Assembly: GCF_017831975.1 (NCBI RefSeq)
Contig: NZ_JAFDSS010000001.1
Span: forward strand, 1,240,001 to 1,304,000
Direction: 5' to 3'
DNA length: 64,000 nt
From: Microbacterium terrae
Lineage (GTDB): Bacteria > Actinomycetota > Actinomycetes > Actinomycetales > Microbacteriaceae
Below the pieces are notes generated by a model. The model searched no databases. It saw nothing but the letters and a program-made list of their open reading frames with translations, and had not been told where the DNA came from. A program made the position numbers and the translations under genes. Positions 38,172 through 45,420 of this stretch are shown here, in pieces; the first letter of the stretch is position 1; the number at the start of each line of letters is the position of its first letter.

Positions 38172-39437
38172 ATGGGACGCGGTGACGGTACAGGACGCCT
38201 CGCGTCGCCTCCCGATGCAGACGACACCGGCGCCGGCATCCTGCACGTCGATATGGACGCGTTCTTCGCGGCTGTCGCGGTCCTCGACGACCCGACCCTG
38301 AAAGGGAAGCCGATCATCGTCGGTGCGCCGGAGGGGCGTGGCGTCGTCTCCAGTGCCTCATACGAGGCCCGGCGCTTCGGCGTCCGCTCCGCGATGCCCG
38401 TCGGACAGGCGCTGCGGCTGTGCCCGACGGCGATCGTGGTGAGCTCGCCGTACGCGCGGTATCTGGAGGAGTCGGCGAAGGTGATGGATGTGTTCCGCAG
38501 CTTCACGCCGCTCGTCGAGCCGCTCTCCATCGACGAGGCGTTCCTCGATGTGCGCGGTGCGCGGCGCCTCTGGGGCCCGCCCGGGCAGATCGCCCGGATG
38601 CTGCGCGAACGTGTGCTCGCCGAGACCGGGCTCACCTGCTCGGTCGGTGCGGCCGCCACCAAGCACGTCGCGAAGATCGCGTCGACGCTGAGCAAGCCCG
38701 ACGGGCTGCTGATCGTCGCCGAGGCCGACACGGCGCGCTTCCTGGCGCCGTTGTCGGTGCGGGCGCTCTGGGGCGTCGGCCCGAAGGCGTCGGAGGCCCT
38801 CGAGAACCGGGGGATCCGCACCGTCGCCGACGTGCTGCAGACTCCCGACGCCGTGATCGACCGTGTGCTCGGCGCGGCGATGGGAACGCGGATCCGCCAG
38901 CTCGTGCGCGGAGTCGACGCACGCTCGGTGGAGACCACCCACGTCGAGAAGAGCATCGGCCACGAAGAGACCTTCGAGGTCGACATCGCGGACGATGCCG
39001 TGCTGCGCTCGGAGCTGCGCCGGCTCGCAGACCGCGTGGGTGGGCGTCTGCGCTCGCACGGCTGGGAGGCGATGACGGTCGCGATCAAGGTGCGCTTCGC
39101 GGACTTCACCACGATCAGCCGATCGCAGACGCTGGCCGAGCCGACGGACGTCGGACAGCGGATCGGCGACGCCGCGCACGAGCTGTTCGCGGGGGTCGAT
39201 CGCCGCCAGGCGGTACGCCTCGTGGGCGTCCGCGCCGAGCGGCTGCGACCGGCCGGTCAGACGCCCACCGGCCTGTGGGACGACGACGCCGAATGGCGGC
39301 GCGTCGAAGGCGCGCTCGACGTCGCCGCCGCGAAGTTCGGTCGAGGGGCGGTCACGCGCGCGAACCTGCTCGGTCCGCAGCGCGGCGGCGGCACACTCCC
39401 GTCGAATCCACGGCCGGCGGGCCTCGACCAGGGCTGA
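38172..39437 (+). CDS. dinB: DNA polymerase IV (Y family)
   Basis: Translesion polymerase. 421 residues: HVDMDAFFA (Asp27), YEARRFGVRSAMP, SIDEAFLDV (catalytic Asp-Glu), VGAAATKHVAKIAS, the thumb HhH and a little-finger domain. The C-terminus lacks a clear beta-clamp peptide. The -10 spacing and lack of sequence conservation upstream support ATG 38172; a longer in-frame ORF from 38016 runs through the gatB terminator. Confidence 0.93.
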   Translation: MGRGDGTGRLASPPDADDTGAGILHVDMDAFFAAVAVLDDPTLKGKPIIVGAPEGRGVVSSASYEARRFGVRSAMPVGQALRLCPTAIVVSSPYARYLEESAKVMDVFRSFTPLVEPLSIDEAFLDVRGARRLWGPPGQIARMLRERVLAETGLTCSVGAAATKHVAKIASTLSKPDGLLIVAEADTARFLAPLSVRALWGVGPKASEALENRGIRTVADVLQTPDAVIDRVLGAAMGTRIRQLVRGVDARSVETTHVEKSIGHEETFEVDIADDAVLRSELRRLADRVGGRLRSHGWEAMTVAIKVRFADFTTISRSQTLAEPTDVGQRIGDAAHELFAGVDRRQAVRLVGVRAERLRPAGQTPTGLWDDDAEWRRVEGALDVAAAKFGRGAVTRANLLGPQRGGGTLPSNPRPAGLDQG

Positions 39438-39474
39438 GTGCCGCGAACGGTGGTGGGCGGCGCTGGACTGCGGG

Positions 39475-39480
39475 TAGCGT
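39475..39480 (+). promoter_or_regulatory. -10 box (TAGCGT) before the GerW-like gene
   Basis: Ends seven bases before the ATG at 39488. Confidence 0.35.
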
Positions 39481-39487
39481 GGTGCCC

Positions 39488-39808
39488 ATGCCCAACATCG
39501 CACTCGAGCTCGGTAAGCAGTCCGCCTCCTTCGGCGTCACGGGGGCGTACGGCGAGCAGCAGGACGTCGACGGCATCCGCATCATCCCGGTCGCTCTGAG
39601 CGGCAGCGGGTTCGGTGGCGGATCCGACGAGACCGGCAACGGCGGCGGAGGCGGGGGAGGCTGGTCTGTTCCGGTCGGCGCGTACATCCGCCGCGGTGAC
39701 GACCTGCGGTTCGAGCCCAACATCGTCGCGTTCCTCGCCGTCGCCATCCCGTTCGTGTGGGTCGCCGGTCGCGCGCTCAGCCGTGTCATCCGCGTCCTCA
39801 AGAAGTAG
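39488..39808 (+). CDS. GerW/YtfJ-like membrane-anchored protein
   Basis: A 106-residue protein resembling the sporulation/germination family GerW (YtfJ): a short beta region with RIIPVALSGSGFGGGSDE, a glycine run (NGGGGGGGW), SVPVGAYIRRGDDLRFEPN, and a C-terminal helix (IVAFLAVAIPFVWVAGRAL) that anchors it to the membrane. Relatives occur in non-sporulating Actinobacteria; function unknown. The kinase gene starts inside its 3' end. Confidence 0.72.
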   Translation: MPNIALELGKQSASFGVTGAYGEQQDVDGIRIIPVALSGSGFGGGSDETGNGGGGGGGWSVPVGAYIRRGDDLRFEPNIVAFLAVAIPFVWVAGRALSRVIRVLKK

Positions 39809-40376
39809 CGGCGACGCGGTAGCCGACGCGCTCGACGACGCAGCCGACCGCATCATCCGCGCGGTCGCCGCCGTCGGCGCGGCGAATCCCGTCGTGCTCA
39901 TCGACGGTCGAAGTGGTGCGGGCAAGACATCGCTGGCACGCCGTGTCGTCGGTCGGTGGCCCCTGAGCGGTCGGGTGCAGCTGGTCGCACTCGATTCGAT
40001 CTATCCCGGCTGGGACGGGATGGATGCCGGCGTGGCGATCGCCCGCGACGAGATCCTGTTCCCGCACGCCCGCGGGCTCGTCGGGGTGTGGCAGCGGTGG
40101 GACTGGGAGCTCGGCGAGCCCGCGGAGGCGAATGCGGTCGACCCGTCGCTTCCGCTCATCGTCGAGGGCTGCGGCATCCTGACGCCGTCGACCGCGCGGG
40201 TGTCGGATGTGCGGGCGTGGGTGGACTCGCCGACGCTGTCGCGCAAGGGCCGGGCACTCGCGCGGGACGGTGACGCGTTCCGCCCGCACTGGGCACGGTG
40301 GGCGGCGCAGGAGGACGCGCACATCTCGCGGGACGATCCGCAGAGACTCGCAGGGATCGCCGTCCACGTTCCGTGA
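39783..40376 (+). CDS. P-loop kinase (uridine-kinase-like)
   Basis: A 197-residue nucleoside/nucleotide-kinase-fold protein: Walker A DGRSGAGKTS at 41-50, a DS-Y element (LVALDSIYPGWDGM) and a LIVEGCGIL strand typical of uridine-kinase-like proteins. Substrate uncertain. No start codon with a Shine-Dalgarno is available; the GTG at 39783 overlaps the upstream gene by 26 bases and gives the fold its full N-terminus. Convergent with DUF2017 after seven bases. Confidence 0.78.
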   Translation: MSSASSRSSGDAVADALDDAADRIIRAVAAVGAANPVVLIDGRSGAGKTSLARRVVGRWPLSGRVQLVALDSIYPGWDGMDAGVAIARDEILFPHARGLVGVWQRWDWELGEPAEANAVDPSLPLIVEGCGILTPSTARVSDVRAWVDSPTLSRKGRALARDGDAFRPHWARWAAQEDAHISRDDPQRLAGIAVHVP

Positions 40377-40383
40377 GGTCGGC

Positions 40384-40884
40384 TCAGTCTCCGTCGTCGA
40401 GAGCGGTGACGAGCCCGTGCAGGCGGAAGCCGAGCCAGTCGTAGATGCCGAAGCGGGGGTCGGCTTCATCGTGATCGTCCTCCGCCGCGATGCCGAGGCG
40501 CTCCGCGAGCACCAGCCGCAGGGCGGCGAGCGTGCGCAGCCACGCCTGGGTCTGCTCGGCGTCGAGGGCGATCGTCACGGTCTCGGTGAGGACCCGGTCG
40601 CCGGCATCGGGAGGAATGGTCGCGGCGTCGTGCACCGTGGCGAGCACGACGGCGGCGTCGGCAGCCCGGCGATCGAGGAGCTCGGACTCGGTGAGGGAGC
40701 GGAACTCGTCGGCGGCCTCGGCATCGCCGCGGTACGCATCGGGCACGAGACGCGCGATCGCCGGATCGGTGCGGGGATCGCCGTCGCCGGAGTCGTCGAC
40801 GAGTTCGGCGAACTGCGTGACCAGCTCGGCGAGATGCGCGGCCTCGATGCGCGCGATGTCGAGGACCACCTGGTGCGCGGTCAT
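40384..40884 (-). CDS. DUF2017 family protein
   Basis: A 166-residue acidic cytosolic helical protein of an actinobacterial family nearly always adjacent to clpS. Visible blocks are RTDPAIARLVPDAYRGD, ADEFRSLTESELLDRR and the C-terminal IYDWLGFRLHGLVTAL. The role is unknown; linkage to ClpS suggests a part in N-degron proteolysis. Its start overlaps the clpS stop (ATGA). Confidence 0.85.
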   Translation of the reverse strand: MTAHQVVLDIARIEAAHLAELVTQFAELVDDSGDGDPRTDPAIARLVPDAYRGDAEAADEFRSLTESELLDRRAADAAVVLATVHDAATIPPDAGDRVLTETVTIALDAEQTQAWLRTLAALRLVLAERLGIAAEDDHDEADPRFGIYDWLGFRLHGLVTALDDGD

Positions 40885-41180
40885 CGCGGCGCCTTCCGAA
40901 CCGTCGCCCAGAGGCCGTAGTCGTGCATCGCCCGCGCATGGAGCTCCATCTGCTCGCGCGCGCCCTCGCTCACGACCGCGTGTCCGTCGTTGTGGACGGC
41001 GAGCATGAGCTGCTCGGCGCGATCACGGGGGAACCCGAAGTACTCCCGGAAGACGTGGGTGACGTAGCTCATGAGGTTGACCGGGTCGTCCCAGACCACG
41101 GTCTGCCACGGTGTGTCGGGGTCGACCGCTGTGACGAGATCGGTGCGCTCGTCGACGTCGGGAGTCGTGATCGGCGACAT
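40881..41180 (-). CDS. clpS: ATP-dependent Clp protease adaptor ClpS
   Basis: Delivers N-degron substrates to ClpC/ClpA-ClpP. 99 residues with the substrate pocket WDDPVNLMSYVTHVF (Asp-Asp-Pro-Val-Asn) and the AVHNDGHAVV segment. Begins in the stop codon of the metallopeptidase (TGATG) and overlaps DUF2017, so three genes are translationally chained. Confidence 0.93.
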   Translation of the reverse strand: MSPITTPDVDERTDLVTAVDPDTPWQTVVWDDPVNLMSYVTHVFREYFGFPRDRAEQLMLAVHNDGHAVVSEGAREQMELHARAMHDYGLWATVRKAPR

Positions 41181-41530
41181 CACGCCCACCCCAGTTCGTG
41201 CAGGCGGTCGTCGTCGATGCCGTAGAAATGCGCGATCTCGTGGACGAGGGTCGTGTGCACCTCGTCTCGCAGAGACTCGGCGTCGTCGCAGGCGGCGAGA
41301 TGCGGCTCGCGATAGACGATGATGCGGTCGGGGAGTTCGCCCACGCCGTAGCGCTCGCGCTCGGTCAGGGCCCAGCCGTCGTACAGGCCGAGCAGGTCGA
41401 GGCTGCCGTCTTCCGGACGGTCCTCCACGACGAACACGACATTGTCGAGCCCGTCGACCATGTCGTCGGGGAGTCGATCGAGCTCATCGACGACCAGCTG
41501 CTCGAAAGCCGCGGCATCCATCTCGATCAT
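41180..41530 (-). CDS. Zincin-like metallopeptidase family protein
   Basis: About 116 residues, with the zinc motif HEIAHFYGID (His97, Glu98, His101, Asp106) at the C-terminal side, typical of a compact metallopeptidase family found in Actinobacteria. No signal peptide. A longer reading from 41548 nearly abuts the tRNA-His end at 41550, so ATG 41530 is preferred; ATG 41521 is also possible. Lies downstream of tRNA-His on the same strand. Confidence 0.85.
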   Translation of the reverse strand: MIEMDAAAFEQLVVDELDRLPDDMVDGLDNVVFVVEDRPEDGSLDLLGLYDGWALTERERYGVGELPDRIIVYREPHLAACDDAESLRDEVHTTLVHEIAHFYGIDDDRLHELGWA

Positions 41531-41549
41531 GATGCTGTCCGCATCCACA

Positions 41550-41626
41550 TGGGGTGAGTAACGGGACTTGAACCCGCGACCCCCTGGACCACAACCAGGT
41601 GCTCTACCAACTGAGCTATACCCACC
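41550..41626 (-). tRNA. tRNA-His (GUG)
   Basis: A complete 77-base cloverleaf. The anticodon loop TTGTGGT gives GUG. It has the histidine-specific extra 5' G opposite C73, a 7-bp acceptor (GTGGGTA/TACTCAC), TTCAAGT T-loop and an encoded CCA. Located between orn and the metallopeptidase on the minus strand. Confidence 0.96.
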
Positions 41627-41662
41627 ATGTCTCCCGCCTGCGCGGGCAACTCGAATATTCTC

Positions 41663-42289
41663 TCACATCTCCGGTGCGAACTTTGACACCGCCGCAGCCG
41701 CCGCGCTGCGCGCGTCGTCACTCGTCGGGCCGGGTTCGGGCACGAAAACCGCCTGCCGATAATAGGCGAGTTCACGGATCGACTCGAGGATGTCGGCGAG
41801 GGCGCGGTGACCGCCGTCTTTCGAGGGAGCGTGGATGTACGCCCGGGGGTACCAGCGGCGCGAAAGCTCTTTGATGCTCGAGACATCGACATTGCGATAG
41901 TGCAGCCAGCGGTCGACGCGCGGCATGTACTTCGCAAGGAACATGCGGTCGGTGCCGATCGTGTTGCCCGCCAGGGGAGCCTTGCCCTCGAGCGGGACGA
42001 ACCGCTGGATGTACTCGAGCACCTGGAACTCGGCGTCGCCCAGGCTGACACCGCCCGGGATCTCATCGAGGAGGCCCGACTTCTGGTGCATCTTCGTCAC
42101 GAAGTCGTTCATGTTCGCCATGGCCGATGCGTCGGGCTTGATGACGACCTGGAAGCCCGGGTCGAGCGGTCGCAGTTCGAAATCGGTGACGACGACCGCG
42201 ATCTCGACGAGTTCGTCGACCGACAGGTCGAGGCCCGTCATCTCGCAATCGATCCAGACCAGACGATCGTTTTCGGAAGCCCCCACCAT
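41663..42289 (-). CDS. orn: Oligoribonuclease
   Basis: Degrades short RNA oligomers and cyclic-dinucleotide products (pGpG) to mononucleotides. The DEDDh exonuclease motifs are complete in 208 residues: WIDCEMTGL (Asp14, Glu16), the central NTIGTDRMFLAKYMP, and KDGGHRALADI (His, Asp). An ATG three codons earlier (42298) overlaps the -10 TAGGAT; that box lies seven bases before ATG 42289, so the latter is chosen. Confidence 0.94.
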   Translation of the reverse strand: MVGASENDRLVWIDCEMTGLDLSVDELVEIAVVVTDFELRPLDPGFQVVIKPDASAMANMNDFVTKMHQKSGLLDEIPGGVSLGDAEFQVLEYIQRFVPLEGKAPLAGNTIGTDRMFLAKYMPRVDRWLHYRNVDVSSIKELSRRWYPRAYIHAPSKDGGHRALADILESIRELAYYRQAVFVPEPGPTSDDARSAAAAAVSKFAPEM

Positions 42290-42296
42290 GTGCTCC

Positions 42297-42302
42297 ATCC
42301 TA
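42297..42302 (-). promoter_or_regulatory. -10 box (TAGGAT) of orn, leaderless spacing
   Basis: Ends seven bases before ATG 42289 and contains the A of a non-used upstream ATG. Confidence 0.5.
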
Positions 42303-42363
42303 GTGAGGCCTCCGACACGGGCGTCGACCTCGTGCCCGCAAGCCCGGCGGCTACGCTTATAGG

Positions 42364-42439
42364 GCCCTCGTAGCTCAATGGATAGAGCATCGGCCTTCTA
42401 ATCCGGTGGTTGCAGGTTCGAATCCTGTCGGGGGCGCCA
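42364..42439 (+). tRNA. tRNA-Arg (UCU)
   Basis: 76 bases including encoded CCA. Acceptor GCCCTCG/CGGGGGC (one G-U), D-arm with AATGGAT, anticodon loop CTTCTAA giving UCU, T-arm GGTTCGAATCC. Reads AGA codons, which are rare in this GC-rich genome. Confidence 0.97.
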
Positions 42440-42537
42440 CACTCTTCGGCCGCCGGAATCTTCGGCGGCGACACGCGGCGCGGCTCTGGTGCGCCCCGGA
42501 AGTCGGGCGTAGCGTCGGATGCGTCGGAAGGGGTTCG

Positions 42538-42753
42538 ATGATGAGCATCACCGAGACACACCACCCGCTGTGGGTGGCATACGGCACACAGGGCGTGGTC
42601 GGTTCGATCCGCAAGTCGGACGACGGTTACACGGTGACGATGGCGGGCGCCGATGCCAGTGCCGGCACCTACCCGTCGATGGAGATCGCGAAGAGTGCGC
42701 TCCATGCGCACATGACTCCGGGGAGCGACTGGCCGGAGTTCCGCGAGCACTGA
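42538..42753 (+). CDS. Small conserved protein, function unknown
   Basis: A 71-residue soluble protein (MMSITETHHPLWVAYG...) with GVVGSIRKSDDGYTV and a C-terminal MTPGSDWPEFREH. No membrane segment, cysteines or known motif. GGAAGGGG precedes two adjacent ATGs (42538 and 42541); the second has slightly better spacing. It begins 98 bases after tRNA-Arg. I do not recognise the family. Confidence 0.75.
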   Translation: MMSITETHHPLWVAYGTQGVVGSIRKSDDGYTVTMAGADASAGTYPSMEIAKSALHAHMTPGSDWPEFREH

Positions 42754-42762
42754 GGCTGCGAC

Positions 42763-42787
42763 GCGTGCAGCCGCAGTGGCTGCACGC
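42763..42787. terminator. Bidirectional terminator hairpin
   Basis: Perfect 10-bp stem GCGTGCAGCC/GGCTGCACGC with a GCAGT loop, between the convergent small gene and the YczE gene. Confidence 0.7.
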
Positions 42788-42790
42788 GCT

Positions 42791-43468
42791 TCAGCGTGCC
42801 GGCCGCCTCGTCGTCTGTGCGGTCTCCTTCTGGATCGACGTTCCGGACGGTGCCGGGGGCGTCTCCGCGCCGGAGCCGCGACGTGTATCGAGCAGCGGCA
42901 GGGTGACGTGCACGAGCGGCCCGATGAGCACCGCGAACAGCACGGTGCCGATGCCCACCGTTCCGCCGAGCATCCAGCCCGCGAACAGCACCGACAGCTC
43001 CACCGCGGCACGGCATGCCCAGATCGGCCAGCCGAAGCGGGAGTGCAGTCCCGTCATGAGGCCGTCGCGCGGGCCGGGACCGAACCGTGCCCCGATATAC
43101 AGGCCGGAGGCGACCGCGACGAGCAGGATGCCGCCGAGGAGGGTCACGGCCTGCAGGGCGAACCCGCTGACCGGCGGGAGGAGCCACAGCAGAGCCTGCA
43201 TGCTGGTGCCGACCAGGAGGATGTTCAGCACCGTGCCGATGCCGGGCCGCTGGTGGAGGGGAATCCACAGCAGCAGCACGAGGAACCCGATGATGTTCGT
43301 GACCCAGCCGATCCCGACGCCGGTCCGAAGCGACACGCCCTGGGCGAGCACCGTCCAGGGGTCGACGCCGAGGCCGGCGGCGACGGTCAGCCCGCAGCCG
43401 ACGCCGTAGAGCACCAAGCCGATCAGCAGTTGAGTCACGCGACGAGTCATAGAGCGATCCAACCGCAT
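42791..43468 (-). CDS. YczE/YitT-type integral membrane protein
   Basis: A 225-residue polytopic protein with about five hydrophobic helices; characteristic blocks are GLVLYGVGCGLTVAAGLGVDPWTVLAQG, GWVTNIIGF and GPGPRDGLMTGL. The C-terminal 25 residues are a basic/Thr tail. YczE-like genes are often paired with MocR-family regulators, as here, with a shared 43-bp intergenic region. The transported or sensed ligand is unknown. Confidence 0.88.
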   Translation of the reverse strand: MRLDRSMTRRVTQLLIGLVLYGVGCGLTVAAGLGVDPWTVLAQGVSLRTGVGIGWVTNIIGFLVLLLWIPLHQRPGIGTVLNILLVGTSMQALLWLLPPVSGFALQAVTLLGGILLVAVASGLYIGARFGPGPRDGLMTGLHSRFGWPIWACRAAVELSVLFAGWMLGGTVGIGTVLFAVLIGPLVHVTLPLLDTRRGSGAETPPAPSGTSIQKETAQTTRRPAR

Positions 43469-43469
43469 G

Positions 43470-43494
43470 ATTGGCCTGAGGATGCCATGCCAAT
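43470..43494. promoter_or_regulatory. Inverted-repeat operator between yczE-like gene and mocR
   Basis: ATTGGCCTG (43470-43478) faces ATTGGCATG on the other strand (43494-43486), 7-bp centre. It abuts the YczE start codon and lies just upstream of the mocR -10, well placed for the MocR protein to control both genes. Confidence 0.6.
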
Positions 43495-43499
43495 TCGGC

Positions 43500-43505
43500 T
43501 AATGT
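43500..43505 (+). promoter_or_regulatory. -10 box (TAATGT) of mocR, leaderless spacing
   Basis: Ends six bases before the ATG at 43512 and directly follows the inverted-repeat operator. Confidence 0.5.
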
Positions 43506-43511
43506 GGCTCC

Positions 43512-44933
43512 ATGGACTCCCGGATCTCCGCGCGCGCCCTCACCGCGGCGCTCGGCGGCTGGCGAACGCGCGAACCCGCGTACGAGGCACTGGCTGACGG
43601 CATCCGTCTGCTGTGCCTCGACAACAGGCTCGCGCCGCGAACTGCCCTTCCTGCTGAACGCGAACTCGCACACGCGCTGTCGGTAAGTCGGAGCACCGTC
43701 GCCGCCGCGTATCGCAGCCTGCGCGACAGTGAGCACATCGCGAGTCTGCGCGGCTCGGGCAGCGTGACGCTGCCGCTTCGTCGACGCGATGCGTCGCGTC
43801 TCGACGCCGTCGACGGGATGATCGACCTGCAGCAGGCCACTCCGCCGGCCTGGCCCGGATTGGCCGGGGTGATCTCCGACCTCGCCAGTCAATCCGCTGC
43901 GCTCGTGGCCCGCGTGGGGTACGACGTGCTCGGCCGCGCAGACCTGCGCGAGATCATCGCGCAGCGATACACCGACCGCGGGATCGTCACGTCGCCCGCC
44001 GAGGTGCTCGTGACGACCGGGGCGCAGAGTGCGATCCACCTGCTCGGCTCGCTGCTCCTCGGCCGTGGCGACCGTGTGGTCATCGAGACGCCGACCTACC
44101 CGCATGCCGCCGAGTCGCTGCGGCGTGCGGGAGCCCGCCTGGTCGGGGTGCCCGTGACTGTGGACGACGGATGGGATCTCGACCGCGCCGAGCAGGCTTT
44201 CGCGCGTACGCTGCCCGTGCTCGCCTACCTCATGCCCGACTTCCACAACCCGACGGGGCGATCCATGTCGGAGATCGAGCGGGCGACGATCCTGTCGGCC
44301 GCCGAGCGGTCGGGCTCGGTGCTGATCCTCGACGAGACCACAGCGGAGCTCGACATCGACCGCGGCCCGCTCGATCCCGGCTTCCCTGGCGACTCGGAGG
44401 CCGTGGTGCGGATCGGTTCGCTCGGCAAGACCGTCTGGGGAGGGCTGCGGGTCGGCTGGATCCGCGCCCACTCCGACCTGATCCGTCGCCTCGTCGCCGT
44501 GCGGCCGGCCCACGATCTCGGAACCCCCGAGTTCGAGCAGGCTGTCGCCGCATCCGTCCTGGCCGACTTCGATCCGGTCGTGGCGCAGCGCGGTGATCTT
44601 CTGCGCTCCGGCCGTGACCGCCTCGCCGCCGCGATCGCCGCTCGGCTGCCCGAATGGACAGTGCCCCGCGCACGCGGCGGTGTCTCGCTGTGGATCGAAC
44701 TCGACGCGCCGCTCAGCACACCGCTCGTGCTCGAGGCGCGGTCGCGCGGGATCCTGTTGACTGCCGGACCGCGCTTCGCGGTAGCTGGCGGCTACGACCG
44801 GCACCTGCGGATCCCGTTCACGGCCCCGCCGGACGATCTGGAGTACACCATCGACGTGCTGGCCCAGTCCTGGCGGCACGTGCGCGAGGGCGCGCCGGCG
44901 CGATACCTCGAGACGCTGGACGCGGTGGTCTGA
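43512..44933 (+). CDS. MocR-family PLP-dependent transcription regulator
   Basis: A 473-residue GntR/aminotransferase chimera: winged helix at about 20-85 (LPAERELAHALSVSRSTVAAAYRSL), then a fold-type-I aminotransferase domain with VLVTTGAQSAIHLLG, PDFHNPTGRSMS, and the PLP Lys306 (SLGKTVWGGLRVGW). It probably binds an aminated ligand or PLP and controls the divergent YczE gene and itself. The start fits a leaderless -10. Confidence 0.92.
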   Translation: MDSRISARALTAALGGWRTREPAYEALADGIRLLCLDNRLAPRTALPAERELAHALSVSRSTVAAAYRSLRDSEHIASLRGSGSVTLPLRRRDASRLDAVDGMIDLQQATPPAWPGLAGVISDLASQSAALVARVGYDVLGRADLREIIAQRYTDRGIVTSPAEVLVTTGAQSAIHLLGSLLLGRGDRVVIETPTYPHAAESLRRAGARLVGVPVTVDDGWDLDRAEQAFARTLPVLAYLMPDFHNPTGRSMSEIERATILSAAERSGSVLILDETTAELDIDRGPLDPGFPGDSEAVVRIGSLGKTVWGGLRVGWIRAHSDLIRRLVAVRPAHDLGTPEFEQAVAASVLADFDPVVAQRGDLLRSGRDRLAAAIAARLPEWTVPRARGGVSLWIELDAPLSTPLVLEARSRGILLTAGPRFAVAGGYDRHLRIPFTAPPDDLEYTIDVLAQSWRHVREGAPARYLETLDAVV

Positions 44934-44942
44934 CCGCGGATC

Positions 44943-45206
44943 TCATCGAGAGAACACGAGGCAGTCGATCGCATCGTCGGCAGACCAGAAGTCGCCGAGG
45001 TCGCGGAACCCCCGCGTCGGGGCGTGGAATCGCCTCGCGCGGAAGCGCGTCTCGCCGTCACTGGTGAGCGTCTGGATGTGGCCGATCACGCGACCGACCC
45101 CGTCGACGACGCGCCACAGGCCGGTGGCGGCTGCAGCGAGCCGGACGGCGTGCGGCCGGGCGAACGTGGGCGGCGGCGTGGGCGTGGCGAGAGCTGATGC
45201 GGACAT
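44943..45206 (-). CDS. Small protein gene behind an SOS box, function unknown
   Basis: An 87-residue protein (MSASALATPTPPPTF...) with a Pro-rich start, a beta-rich middle (GLWRVVDGVGRVIGHIQ) and an end FRDLGDFWSADDAIDCLVFSR. No membrane segment or catalytic motif. The AAGGAGGAG Shine-Dalgarno two bases before the ATG at 45206 fixes the start; a longer frame to 45248 would run through the SOS box. Convergent with mocR. I do not recognise the family. Confidence 0.78.
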   Translation of the reverse strand: MSASALATPTPPPTFARPHAVRLAAAATGLWRVVDGVGRVIGHIQTLTSDGETRFRARRFHAPTRGFRDLGDFWSADDAIDCLVFSR

Positions 45207-45222
45207 GACTCCTCCTTCGCGT

Positions 45223-45238
45223 TCGAACATACATTCGA
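45223..45238 (-). promoter_or_regulatory. LexA-type SOS box
   Basis: TCGAACATACATTCGA matches the actinobacterial LexA consensus TCGAAC-N4-GTTCGA at 11 of 12 defined positions. It lies 17 bases before the ATG of the small gene at 45206 and 183 bases before ssb. Confidence 0.65.
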
Positions 45239-45342
45239 CCTCGGACATCCCATCTCGTCCTCCCCAACCCGCCTGCGGCGAGCGCTCTCCCCAGTGCGCC
45301 CTGCGCGCCGGTCACGCACCGTCGGGCCGATGGATCCTGGAT

Positions 45343-45381
45343 CCGCGTCGGTGCCCGCCGGGCACGCAGGCACCGACGCGG
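45343..45381 (+). promoter_or_regulatory. Large hairpin in the ssb upstream region
   Basis: A perfect 13-bp stem CCGCGTCGGTGCC / complement with a 13-base loop, 39 bases before the ssb ATG. The loop begins with bases that continue GCCC/GGGC pairing as an alternative fold. No T-run follows on either strand, so it is not a standard terminator. Confidence 0.55.
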
Positions 45382-45420
45382 CCGAGGAGGGTCCTCGACC
45401 ACAGCGAAGGAGGATCGCGC

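Noticed and set aside
36506..39112. 868-codon minus-strand open frame
   Set aside because: Covers gatB and dinB on the other strand; Ser/Arg-rich shadow.
41550..42439. tRNA genes as integration sites
   Set aside because: No integrase, no direct repeat of the tRNA ends and only ordinary core genes on both sides.
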